This document shows positions 1 through 8,521 of a stretch of 64,000 nucleotides of DNA, piece by piece (the first letter of the stretch is position 1; the number at the start of each line of letters is the position of its first letter). The translations under genes were made by a program, and so were the position numbers. Origin of the DNA: Elusimicrobiota bacterium (lineage in GTDB: Bacteria > Elusimicrobiota > Elusimicrobia > Elusimicrobiales > UBA9959); the NCBI GenBank assembly GCA_009773155.1, contig WOVA01000001.1, forward strand, positions 1 through 64,000, in the 5' to 3' direction. The notes under the pieces are model-generated. The model was not told the origin of the DNA, did not search any database, and saw nothing but the letters and a program-made list of their open reading frames with translations.

Positions 1-154
1 TCGTGCCTCCTCGTCCTTTTGGAACAAGGAGTTTTTACCATTTAAACCGGACATTTCTATTTGCCGCAAAGCGGACATTTTAAAAAAATTACTACACATA
101 TGACCGCAGTATTGACAACGCCCCCCAATTGGTGTTATATCATATTTACCATAT

Positions 155-1063
155 ATGGAGAATCAGGAAAAAAAGGCCGGCTGGCGCATCTGGCTGTATC
201 TTACCCCCGTCTACCTGCTGCTGCTCTGGCCGCTGGCGCGCTGGAGCATGAACATGAAGGCCGGCGACCTCAACATCTCCCGGGAGGACTACAGCGCCTT
301 CGCCTCTTCGGAAGGCGAGATAAAACAATGGGGCGAGCTGACGGAGCCGGAATTCGTGGACGGCGTCCTGCGCGTGCGCTACTTCATACGCGGAGAAGCG
401 CCGGCGGAGCCGCTGGTGAGGGCGGGCGATCACTCCCCCTACGGCGGCGGGAAGGGGTCCGCGGCGGAGAAAACTTCCGGGGACCGGGGCGGCGCCGGCA
501 AGTCCGGCGGGGGGACCGGGGGGATGTCTGCCTCCAAAGCCGCCTATGCCGGCATAAAGAAGACCGACGTTTCCGAAGTGCAGAGACGCGAACAGATGTC
601 CGTGGGCCACCAGACGGGGTATCTTACCAAAGCCGTGGGCGCCGCGATGAAGAGCCCCAAGGCCGTGGGAGCCCTGCTCAACAACCAGTACGTGGTGGCC
701 GGCTTCATGGCGCGCGGCACGGTCAAGCAGGCCACCTCCAGCCCGGAAGCGCTCAAAGCCTACCTGCAGGGGCAGGGACCCTCTAATTTCATCAACAACC
801 CCGTGGTCAAGGCCGCCCTCGACAACCCGGCCGTACTCAGCGCCGTGGCCTCCAGCGGGATGATCGGCGCAATGCTCGACACCCCGGCCGCCAAGGCGCT
901 CATGAGCGACCCTAACGCCGTGGCCGACCTGGTGACGTCCAACCCGGAACTGGTCAATCTCGCCATGCAGAACCCCCAACTGCTGAGCACGATGATGTCC
1001 AACCCGGACGTGAGCGGCCTGCTCGGCAAGTTCGACACCAGCAAGGTCAAATTCCCCATCTGA
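155..1063 (+). CDS. Hypothetical membrane-anchored protein with C-terminal Asn-Pro-rich (STI1-like) repeats
   Basis: N-terminal TM WLYLTPVYLLLLWPLA; repeated NPxV/NPxL motifs near the C-terminus. Confidence 0.75.
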   Translation: MENQEKKAGWRIWLYLTPVYLLLLWPLARWSMNMKAGDLNISREDYSAFASSEGEIKQWGELTEPEFVDGVLRVRYFIRGEAPAEPLVRAGDHSPYGGGKGSAAEKTSGDRGGAGKSGGGTGGMSASKAAYAGIKKTDVSEVQRREQMSVGHQTGYLTKAVGAAMKSPKAVGALLNNQYVVAGFMARGTVKQATSSPEALKAYLQGQGPSNFINNPVVKAALDNPAVLSAVASSGMIGAMLDTPAAKALMSDPNAVADLVTSNPELVNLAMQNPQLLSTMMSNPDVSGLLGKFDTSKVKFPI

Positions 1064-1090
1064 TCCCCCTTGTCACAGGTCAAGACGGCG

Positions 1091-1184
1091 CTTGGCCGCC
1101 TGATGAGCATAGCTCGTTTTGCGGCACCCGGCATAGCCTTGGCCGCCTGATGAGCATAGCTCGTTTTGCGGCACCCGGCATAGC
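1091..1184. repeat. Two perfect tandem copies of a 47-bp unit (1091-1137, 1138-1184)
   Basis: cttggccgcctgatgagcatagctcgttttgcggcacccggcatagc occurs twice in direct tandem, read directly. Confidence 0.97.
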
Positions 1185-1185
1185 C

Positions 1186-1215
1186 TTGACAGCAATCAAC
1201 CAAAAGTCCTATAAA
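1186..1215 (+). promoter_or_regulatory. Predicted sigma70-type promoter for the subtilase gene
   Basis: TTGACA - 18 bp - TATAAA. Confidence 0.6.
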
Positions 1216-1269
1216 TGCCTTAGGCACAAAGGGCAGCCGGGCGGCCGGCCCCGATAACGGAGGTTCCTC

Positions 1270-2472
1270 ATGAAGCATCTCAAAATAATGTTGGCGCTGG
1301 TCCTGGCCCTGTCCTTCACGGCTTCGGCTTTCGCCGGCGGCAATAAGATAGTCACCTTCGACAAGCACATGAAGTCGTCGGAGAAGTTAGTCCAGATAAA
1401 CAGCATCGGCGGCACCGTAGAGCGCGAGCTCAAGCTCATCGACGCCGTCGCGGCCGTCTTCCCCGATGATGTCAAGGATTTCAAGATCTGGTCGCTCAAA
1501 GGCGTGACCAACGTCGAGGACGACCTCTACCTGCCCTGGCTCAATGAAGCCTCGCTGCAGGCGAACCCCCTGCCGACCATGGAGTCCGTTCTGGCCTCCG
1601 CCGGCGAACTGGAGACCCCCTCCGCCGACGCGGCCTTCTTCTCCCCTAAGCAGGAGGACGCCGAGCTGCCCTGGGGCATCAGGCGCGTCAACGCGGCCGG
1701 CGCCTGGCCCTATATCACCGGCGCGGGCGTGAAAGTCGCCGTGATAGACACCGGCATAGACTATAAACACCCCGACCTGGCCCCCAACTATAAGGGCGGC
1801 TGGAACGCGGTGACCATGACCAATGACCCGATGGACGACCAGGGCCACGGCACGCACGTGGCCGGCACGGTCGGCGCGGTACGCGACGGCGTCGGCGTGG
1901 CCGGCGTCGCGCCCAACGCGGAGCTCTACGGCGTGAAGGTGCTCGACAAGAACGGCTCCGGCCAGTACTCCTGGATCGTGGCCGGCATCGAGTGGGCCGT
2001 CAATAACAGGATGCAGGTCGTCAACATGAGCCTGGGCGGCCGCAGCGGCACCGCCGCTCTCGCCGAGGTCATGAAAGTGGCACACAAGGCCGGCATAGCG
2101 GTAGTCTGCGCCGCGGGCAACGACTCGGGCGCGGTCAACTTCCCGGCCCGCTACCCGGAAGCCATAGCCGTCTCGGCCAGCGCCTCCAACGACACCATCG
2201 CCTCGTTCTCCTCGCGCGGCCCGGAGATAGCGGTCATCGCCCCCGGCGTGAGCGTCTACTCCACCAAGAGGGGCGGCGGCTACACCAGCATGTCCGGCAC
2301 CTCGATGGCCAGCCCCCACGCGGCGGGCCTGGCGGCGCTGGCGGTGCAGGCCGGCAATAACGGCGCGGAAGCCGTGCGCGCGGCGCTCAAGGGCGCGGCC
2401 ACGCCGCTCCCGGCCGTGCAGCCCGGCCACCAGGGCGCCGGCATGGTCGACGCGGCCAGGCTGGCAAAGTAA
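1270..2472 (+). CDS. S8 family subtilisin-like serine protease, secreted
   Basis: Signal peptide; VAVIDTGIDYKHPDL, GHGTHVAGTV, GTSMASPHAAGLAAL catalytic motifs. Confidence 0.96.
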   Translation: MKHLKIMLALVLALSFTASAFAGGNKIVTFDKHMKSSEKLVQINSIGGTVERELKLIDAVAAVFPDDVKDFKIWSLKGVTNVEDDLYLPWLNEASLQANPLPTMESVLASAGELETPSADAAFFSPKQEDAELPWGIRRVNAAGAWPYITGAGVKVAVIDTGIDYKHPDLAPNYKGGWNAVTMTNDPMDDQGHGTHVAGTVGAVRDGVGVAGVAPNAELYGVKVLDKNGSGQYSWIVAGIEWAVNNRMQVVNMSLGGRSGTAALAEVMKVAHKAGIAVVCAAGNDSGAVNFPARYPEAIAVSASASNDTIASFSSRGPEIAVIAPGVSVYSTKRGGGYTSMSGTSMASPHAAGLAALAVQAGNNGAEAVRAALKGAATPLPAVQPGHQGAGMVDAARLAK

Positions 2473-2487
2473 GCCGGCAGCGGCATC

Positions 2488-2529
2488 AAAAAGAAACCCC
2501 GCCGGCACAGGCCCGCGGGGTTTCTTTTT
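2488..2529. terminator. Bidirectional intrinsic terminator
   Basis: aaaaagaaaccccgc...gcggggtttcttttt hairpin with A/T flanks. Confidence 0.85.
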
Positions 2530-2607
2530 GAGCGATGCGGTCAAACCGCGGATATCCCGCAACTGCATCAGCGCTCCGGGATCTGACCCCGGGCGGTACA
2601 GGATGTA

Positions 2608-3327
2608 ATGGTCTGGAAAGGAATAAGGATATCTGACGCGATAAAGACGGGGGCGCTGATAGCTGTCAGCACCTTCGTCTTATTGCTCCTCCTCGGCCGG
2701 ACGGCGGACAGGCTGATCCCCGGCTTTGCCGGCCGCGATGAGGTCTTTTTTGTCGTGCAGAGCCTGGTCATGCTGTTTTTTTCCGCGTACCTGCTCTGGC
2801 GTCGCGGCTGTATTACCGCGCACAGCCTTACATTCCTGCTGAAGACCCCTTTAAACCCGGGGCTCAAATCCGGCGCCAGATATTCCGCTTTCTATTTCGC
2901 GTTCCTGTCGATACTCGCCGCCGTTCTGGTGTCCCTGGTCTTTCTGGCCGCCTGGACAAGCGGCACGACCGTCGCGGATATCATAAAGGGAAGCGAAGTG
3001 ACGACGCCCTTTTCCCAGGCCGTCCTGGAGTCCAAATGGCGGATGTTCGCGTATTTTACGGGCTTCTGCTTCCTGGTCCCGATCTCGGAAGAAATTTTTT
3101 TCAGAGGCATCCTCTACGAATCCCTGAAATCCAGGTTCAAGATCAAAACATCGATAGTCCTCTCCGCTCTTATCTTCGCCATAGGCCACGTCAATAACTT
3201 CGCGATGTCTTTTATGGCCGGCCTGTACCTGGCGTTCGTATACGAAAAAGAACGGGATCTGACCGCGGCAATAACGGTTCATTCCGCGCTCAATTTCGCC
3301 GCTTTGCTGGTCATGATATTCCTCTGA
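2608..3327 (+). CDS. CPBP family intramembrane glutamic metalloprotease
   Basis: EEIFFRGILYESL and FAIGHVNNF motifs, multiple TM segments. Confidence 0.88.
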   Translation: MVWKGIRISDAIKTGALIAVSTFVLLLLLGRTADRLIPGFAGRDEVFFVVQSLVMLFFSAYLLWRRGCITAHSLTFLLKTPLNPGLKSGARYSAFYFAFLSILAAVLVSLVFLAAWTSGTTVADIIKGSEVTTPFSQAVLESKWRMFAYFTGFCFLVPISEEIFFRGILYESLKSRFKIKTSIVLSALIFAIGHVNNFAMSFMAGLYLAFVYEKERDLTAAITVHSALNFAALLVMIFL

Positions 3328-3354
3328 CCTTCGACCGGATCAAAGCGCGGCCAA

Positions 3355-3390
3355 ATAAAACCCCCGCGGCATCGCCGCGGGGGTTTTTAT
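3355..3390. terminator. Bidirectional intrinsic terminator between convergent genes
   Basis: ataaaacccccgcggcatcgccgcgggggttttat. Confidence 0.85.
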
Positions 3391-3406
3391 GTCCGTCGGG
3401 ACGGGC

Positions 3407-4057
3407 TTACCAGGTCTCGGCTTCGCCGGTCATCTGCTCCAGCCGGCCCTCTACGAGCCTGGCCTTGGAAGCCTTGCGCTTCTCTATCTGGGCTTTGAGC
3501 CTGGCCAGGTCTTTCTCCATATGCTTCACCCTGACCTCCTGGTTCCCCAGGCGCAGGTCGAAGAGCTCCGAGAGGCCTTTCTTCAGGTCGGCCCTGAGCT
3601 TCGCTTTCCCGGAGTCCCCGGCTTTCTCATAGGCCAGCCCCAGTTCGCGGGTCTCGTGTTCCAGCGCCAATGTGCGGACTACGTTCTTCTCCAGGACCGG
3701 ATCCTGCTGCATCTTCGCCATCATCAGCATTCTGCCGGCCATGCGCATGGCCACCTTGTACCTGACCGGGGCCGACTCGCGCAGCTCGAGCAGTTTGTCG
3801 TGGAAGACGGGGTCGTGCTGCCTGATGAGGGCCAGGCCCTTTTCCTCGCCGCCGCCCTCTCCCATGCCGGGACGCATGTCCTTGCGGACCTTGCCTTTCA
3901 TCCGGTGCTGCGGCCGCTCCATCATGCCGGGACCGCCCTCGAAGACCTCCTCTATCTCCAGCTCCTCGTCCACGCCCTCGTCCTGCGCGGCCGCGTAAGG
4001 CAGCGCCGCCGCGAACACGAACAGCGAACCGAAGAACACCGCGAACATCCTTTTCAT
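3407..4057 (-). CDS. Secreted hypothetical protein, Met/charged-rich helical (Spy/CpxP-like character)
   Basis: Signal peptide MKRMFAVFFGSLFVFAAALPYAAA; HRMKGKVRKDMRPGMGEGG. Confidence 0.6.
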   Translation of the reverse strand: MKRMFAVFFGSLFVFAAALPYAAAQDEGVDEELEIEEVFEGGPGMMERPQHRMKGKVRKDMRPGMGEGGGEEKGLALIRQHDPVFHDKLLELRESAPVRYKVAMRMAGRMLMMAKMQQDPVLEKNVVRTLALEHETRELGLAYEKAGDSGKAKLRADLKKGLSELFDLRLGNQEVRVKHMEKDLARLKAQIEKRKASKARLVEGRLEQMTGEAETW

Positions 4058-4069
4058 AATCCCTCCATT

Positions 4070-4537
4070 CTAGACGCTATCTTTTCCCGACTCCATATCC
4101 GCGTACTCGTAGTCGAAATCCTGTATCTCGCGCGTGGAAAAATCCACGCGGGCCTGGTAGATGGAATACTCCAGGTCCTCCAGTCCCGCCTCTATCGTCT
4201 CCAGCGAGACGGCCCGCGGCTGCGGCGCGGCGCCGCGGAAAACGGCGAACATGAGCATGACCCCGGCGGCCGCGGCGGCGGCGCGGCGCCAGTCTATGAA
4301 AAGCCAGGACAGCAGGCCCTGCCCGCCGGCTAAGGCCCGCTCAAGTGCGGCGGCGGCCAGCCCGGCGGGCGCCGGGGCGTCGGAGGCGGCCAGCAGGGCT
4401 TCGGCTCGCGCCAGCCCCGCCAGCAGCCGGCGGCAGTCCGGGCAGGCCTCCGCGTGGACGCGCGCGGCGGCGGCTTCCGCCGGCGGCAGTTCGCCGTAAT
4501 GCAGCAGGAGCGTTTTCCCTTCGTTTTCGCAGCTCAT
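4070..4537 (-). CDS. Zinc-finger anti-sigma factor-like membrane protein
   Basis: HAEACPDCRRLL zinc-finger motif, TM segment, overlaps the upstream sigma gene by 4 bp. Confidence 0.8.
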   Translation of the reverse strand: MSCENEGKTLLLHYGELPPAEAAAARVHAEACPDCRRLLAGLARAEALLAASDAPAPAGLAAAALERALAGGQGLLSWLFIDWRRAAAAAAGVMLMFAVFRGAAPQPRAVSLETIEAGLEDLEYSIYQARVDFSTREIQDFDYEYADMESGKDSV

Positions 4538-5217
4538 ATCTCCCCCGCCAGCTTATCCCTGAGTTTTGCGGCCGCGCGCGAGGCCCGGGCCAGCGCCGTG
4601 CCTATCGGCACGCCGAGCGCGTCGGCTATCTCCCTGAACGACATCCCCGAATAATGCCTGAGCAGGAACACTTCCCTCTGCTCCGGTGAAAGTTCCGCCA
4701 GCGCTCCGTCTATGGCCCGGCGGGATTCCGAAGCCTCGTAGGCGGCCTCGGGGCCCGGCTCGGCCGAGCCTATGGTCTCGGCCAGCGGCCTGCCAAGCGG
4801 TACCGGGACACCATGCCGCATGGTGTCCCCCGCTGATGCGGCGTCCAGCGAGACATTGCCCGGGCGGCGCCGCCTGAGCGCGTCCATGGCCGTATTGCGC
4901 GCGACGGAAAAAAGCCAGGCGGAGAATTTGTTCTCCTCCCTGTAGGCGCCGATATTGCGCGCGACTTTTATCCACGTATCCTGGAACATATCCTCGGCTC
5001 CCGCGTCGGCCACTCGCAGAGCTCGTGACACCGATTGCGGACAATGCCGCCCTGATCCGTCCCCCGCCAGCCGGCGCAGGTAGGCGTAAAGCCTGTCCCT
5101 GTGCCTCTCTATCAGCTCCCCCAGCGCGGCCTCGTCGCCGCCCCTGAAGGCCCGGACCAGTTCAGCGTCGTTGTTATCCTCGCCTTGCGGGGACATATCG
5201 TCCGTGTTCCTCTCCAT
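4534..5217 (-). CDS. ECF-type RNA polymerase sigma-70 factor carrying two in-frame repeat insertions
   Basis: AEDMFQDTWIKVARN (sigma2), LSPEQREVFLLRHYSGMSFREIADALGVPIGTALARASRA (sigma4). Confidence 0.93.
   Translation of the reverse strand: MERNTDDMSPQGEDNNDAELVRAFRGGDEAALGELIERHRDRLYAYLRRLAGDGSGRHCPQSVSRALRVADAGAEDMFQDTWIKVARNIGAYREENKFSAWLFSVARNTAMDALRRRRPGNVSLDAASAGDTMRHGVPVPLGRPLAETIGSAEPGPEAAYEASESRRAIDGALAELSPEQREVFLLRHYSGMSFREIADALGVPIGTALARASRAAAKLRDKLAGEI
4805..4829. repeat. Family A palindrome inside the sigma-factor gene
   Basis: gggacaccatgccgcatggtgtccc: 12-bp arms around one base. Confidence 0.97.
5012..5062 (-). repeat. Family B 54-bp element inside the sigma-factor gene
   Basis: Aligns to the other five copies; encodes GSGRHCPQSVSRALRV. 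Confidence 0.93.
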
Positions 5218-5310
5218 TATAACGTTCCCGGGGCCTGTTTTATTGCGCGCCCCGGGGGGCCGTTTTTGCGGGGGCCCCGCGACATAAGATATTATAGGAT
5301 TTGCGCGACG

Positions 5311-7374
5311 ATGGCTATAAATATATTGATACTCTCATTGCTGTTCCTGGCGCCGGCCGCCGCCGCGTCGGACGGTTACCGGCTTTACCTCGAAGGCAGG
5401 CTGACCGACGCCGCCAGGGCCTACCAGGACGCCTTCCTCGCCGACCCCTCCTCCGTTAAGCCGCTGCTGGACGCCGCCATGGTGTTCAAGCAGCTGGGCA
5501 AGGGCCTGCGCGCAGCCGAACTGCTGGAGAAGGCCTCGCTCAAGGAGCCGGACGACCCCGCCATACTCTGCGAGACCGGCTGGCTTTATTTCCACGAGGC
5601 CGGCTACGAGAAAGCCGATTCTTTTTTCGAAAGGGCGCTGACGCTGGACAGGGGACACGCGCGCGCGGTGCTGGGCAGGGCCAGCGTCCTTGCTCACCTG
5701 GGCGACAGGGCCGGGACGATGCGCCTGCTGGACCGGTACAAGGAACTGCGGCCGGATTTTTCGGGCGTCGACTATATCATCGCCTGGAATTACGTCAATT
5801 TCGGCATGTACGGAGAGGCCGAGGAGAAGCTCATCGAGGTCCTGCGGCAGGACCCGTCGTTCGTGGAAGCCCGGCTGCCGCTGGCCGGCATCTACGCCCG
5901 CCAGAAGAAATTCGACGAGGCCTGGAACCAGTACTACCGGGTGCTGGATTACGCGCCGGGGCATCCGATAGCCGCCGAGAACATCAAAGTCCTGGAAGGC
6001 AAGCTCACCAGGCAGCCGGAGGACATCCGCCCGCCTTTCCGCATAACCAGCCCGACGCGCGTGGGGTTCGTCGACGCCGTGCAGGCGCTTGAAAAATCCG
6101 TCAGGCTGAAAGTGGGCGTGGGCACCGACAATACCGGCAAGCAGGGGCGCAACAACATACTCCGCCTGCGCTCCTTCGAAGGGTTCACGATAAAGGGCCG
6201 GTCCAGCGGTAAATTATACGCCTCGGTGCCCGCCCGTGAAAGCTGGACCGCCGTCTTCGAGCAGGACAGGATAGTGGTGAAGAACGCCGCCGGCACGGTA
6301 TACGGCCGCTTCCAGGGCCCGATCATGATCGAATCGACGGACCCCAGGACCGGCTCGGTGATCATCGAGGCGGTCCGGACATCGAAGAACCCCTACTTCC
6401 GTCACTCCGACCGGCAGTACCGCGGGGCGCTGGAGCTCTACCCCATGCCGGGCCGCGGCATAGGCGTGCGCAACCATATCGACATGGAGCTCTACCTGCT
6501 GGGCGTGGTGCCGGCCGAGGTCTCCCCCCAGTGGGCTTACGAGGCGCTCAAGGCGCAGGCCGTGATAGCCCGCACGCAGGCGGTGGTGCGCTCGCGCAGC
6601 GGCCCGCATAAGGCCGACGGCTACCATATCTGCGACAGCCAGCACTGCCAGGTCTACCGCGGCGTCGGCCACGAGGCGAACTCGACCAACAAGGCCGTGC
6701 TGGAGACGGAGTCGGAGATACTCACCTACAAGGGCAAGCCGGCCTGGACCTTCTACCATTCCAACTGCGGCGGCCACACCCAGTCCTCGGGCGAGGTCAC
6801 GGGCTGGGGCAAGCTGGCTTACCTGGAGGGCCGGCCCGACCTGCCGCCGGCGGGCGAGGCGGTCCCGCGCGGCCCCTGGGATTTCCATCGCTGGATAACC
6901 GGCGAGCCTCCGGCCAACTGCAATTACCGCGAGGCGGTGCGTTCTTCGGAATACAGGTGGCTGCGCATCCTAAAGCACAAGGACATAGAGTTCAGGGTAA
7001 ACAAGAGCTACGGCGTCGGCTCGCTCAAGGAGATACTGCCGCTGCGCCGGGCCGCCTCGGGCAACGTCAATTCCATACGGTTCGTGGGCTCGAAGAAGAC
7101 CGTGGACGTGGACCGCGAGCACCTGATACGCAATATCCTGGGTTTCGGCTCGCTCAAGAGCACGCTGTTCTCCATGGAGACCAACCGGTTCCCGGACGGC
7201 AGGGTGCGCAATTACTGGCTATACGGCGGCGGCTGGGGGCACGGCATAGGGCTGTGCCAGTCGGGCGCGGCCGGCCTGGCCGGCAGGCACGGAAAACCTT
7301 ACAGGGAAATACTGGATTTTTACTTTCCCGGCACTTCGATAAGCCGGCTTAAGTACGTAAAGAAGAAGAACTAG
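5311..7374 (+). CDS. TPR repeat plus SpoIID/LytB domain protein
   Basis: N-terminal TPR-like repeats; DMELYLLGVVPAEVSPQWAYEALKAQAVIARTQAV, YGGGWGHGIGLCQSGAAGLA. Confidence 0.9.
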   Translation: MAINILILSLLFLAPAAAASDGYRLYLEGRLTDAARAYQDAFLADPSSVKPLLDAAMVFKQLGKGLRAAELLEKASLKEPDDPAILCETGWLYFHEAGYEKADSFFERALTLDRGHARAVLGRASVLAHLGDRAGTMRLLDRYKELRPDFSGVDYIIAWNYVNFGMYGEAEEKLIEVLRQDPSFVEARLPLAGIYARQKKFDEAWNQYYRVLDYAPGHPIAAENIKVLEGKLTRQPEDIRPPFRITSPTRVGFVDAVQALEKSVRLKVGVGTDNTGKQGRNNILRLRSFEGFTIKGRSSGKLYASVPARESWTAVFEQDRIVVKNAAGTVYGRFQGPIMIESTDPRTGSVIIEAVRTSKNPYFRHSDRQYRGALELYPMPGRGIGVRNHIDMELYLLGVVPAEVSPQWAYEALKAQAVIARTQAVVRSRSGPHKADGYHICDSQHCQVYRGVGHEANSTNKAVLETESEILTYKGKPAWTFYHSNCGGHTQSSGEVTGWGKLAYLEGRPDLPPAGEAVPRGPWDFHRWITGEPPANCNYREAVRSSEYRWLRILKHKDIEFRVNKSYGVGSLKEILPLRRAASGNVNSIRFVGSKKTVDVDREHLIRNILGFGSLKSTLFSMETNRFPDGRVRNYWLYGGGWGHGIGLCQSGAAGLAGRHGKPYREILDFYFPGTSISRLKYVKKKN

Positions 7375-7390
7375 AGGCCGCCGCGCCGTA

Positions 7391-8476
7391 TCAGGATAAA
7401 TACAGCGCGTCCAGGTCGCGGAAAAGCCGGCGGAGATAGTCCCCGAACGCCGGTTCCTTTTTAGAACGCCTCAGTATCCCCAGGAAGGTCCTTTTCAATA
7501 TATCTGTCCTGGCCGAATAGGCGGCAGACCCGTCGTCCAGCCCGGGCAGGACATAATAATCCGCTATACAGGTGCCGCAGGCGGCGGAGCCGGGCCGGCA
7601 GCCGGCGAAGCGCGGCGAGAGTCCCTCCCGCGCCGAACCGCAGCGCACCGCCCGCAGATCCCGCGCGTAATCGATGAACGCGAAGGGGTAAAGCGAAAGA
7701 GAACCGTCCGGGTAAAGTTCCAGGTCCCTGTAAAGAGGACAGGCCTCGTTCGGGGCCGTTCCCCGGCAGCGCAGAAATTCAAGAAAAGGCTCCATAGCCA
7801 TGAACCTGTCCCGGGCGGCCAGCCCCGTCACGAATTCGCAGGCCTCGTTCATCCCGCCCCTGAAGCGGGCGACGGCGGAAGCCGGCCAGCCGCAGCCGTG
7901 CACGCACTCGATATTCACGTATTCGAAACCCTCGCGCCTCATGCGCCGGAAGTCCCCTGCCAGCCGTCCGGCGGAATCGGGGTGCACGCAATTGAGGGCC
8001 ACTACGTTCCCGGGGCCGAGCACCTTCATCGCCAGCAGCGCGCCCTTCAGCGCGCCGCGCGCCGACCCGCGGCCGTCCGTGTCCCTGCGGCAAAGGTCAT
8101 GGCTGGCCGCGGACCCGGAGAGGCTCACTGAAAGGTTTACGCCCTCCCCCCTCATCCAGTCCAGATTTTCCCGGTTCAGCAGCAGCCCGTTGCTCGCCAC
8201 CGAAACACAGAGGCGCTTGCCCAGGACGGAGGCCCGGCGCCTGGCGAATGAAGTTATATCCCTCAACAGGGCCGGCTTCAGCAGCGGCTCCCCGCCGTAA
8301 AGCTCCAGCCTCTTCATGCCGCCCGGGCTGGCCAGCATAAGGCCGACGGCGGCCCTGGCCCCGGAGAGGGGGATGGTGAGGCCCGCCTCCTTGTCGATCC
8401 TGCAGTGGGAACAGCGCAGGACGCAATCGGAAGTGAGGGCTATCTTAAGTTTGTATATCTCTTTACTGTTCCGCAT
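7391..8476 (-). CDS. Radical SAM protein
   Basis: CVLRCSHC cluster motif, LYGGEPLL, Cys-rich C-terminus. Confidence 0.88.
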   Translation of the reverse strand: MRNSKEIYKLKIALTSDCVLRCSHCRIDKEAGLTIPLSGARAAVGLMLASPGGMKRLELYGGEPLLKPALLRDITSFARRRASVLGKRLCVSVASNGLLLNRENLDWMRGEGVNLSVSLSGSAASHDLCRRDTDGRGSARGALKGALLAMKVLGPGNVVALNCVHPDSAGRLAGDFRRMRREGFEYVNIECVHGCGWPASAVARFRGGMNEACEFVTGLAARDRFMAMEPFLEFLRCRGTAPNEACPLYRDLELYPDGSLSLYPFAFIDYARDLRAVRCGSAREGLSPRFAGCRPGSAACGTCIADYYVLPGLDDGSAAYSARTDILKRTFLGILRRSKKEPAFGDYLRRLFRDLDALYLS

Positions 8477-8521
8477 CGTTGGCTGGGGAGACCCGCCGCG
8501 GCCCGCCGGCGTGGGCGGCTC

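Noticed and set aside
1091-1184. CRISPR array or MITE
   Set aside because: Only two directly abutting copies with no spacer and no cas genes; treated as a tandem duplication.
1387-2568. Long ORFs antisense to clear genes (for example 1387-2568 minus, 12094-13299 minus, 58036-59298 minus)
   Set aside because: High-GC shadow ORFs: low-complexity, Gly/Arg/His/Val-rich, no recognisable domain, fully opposite well-supported proteins.
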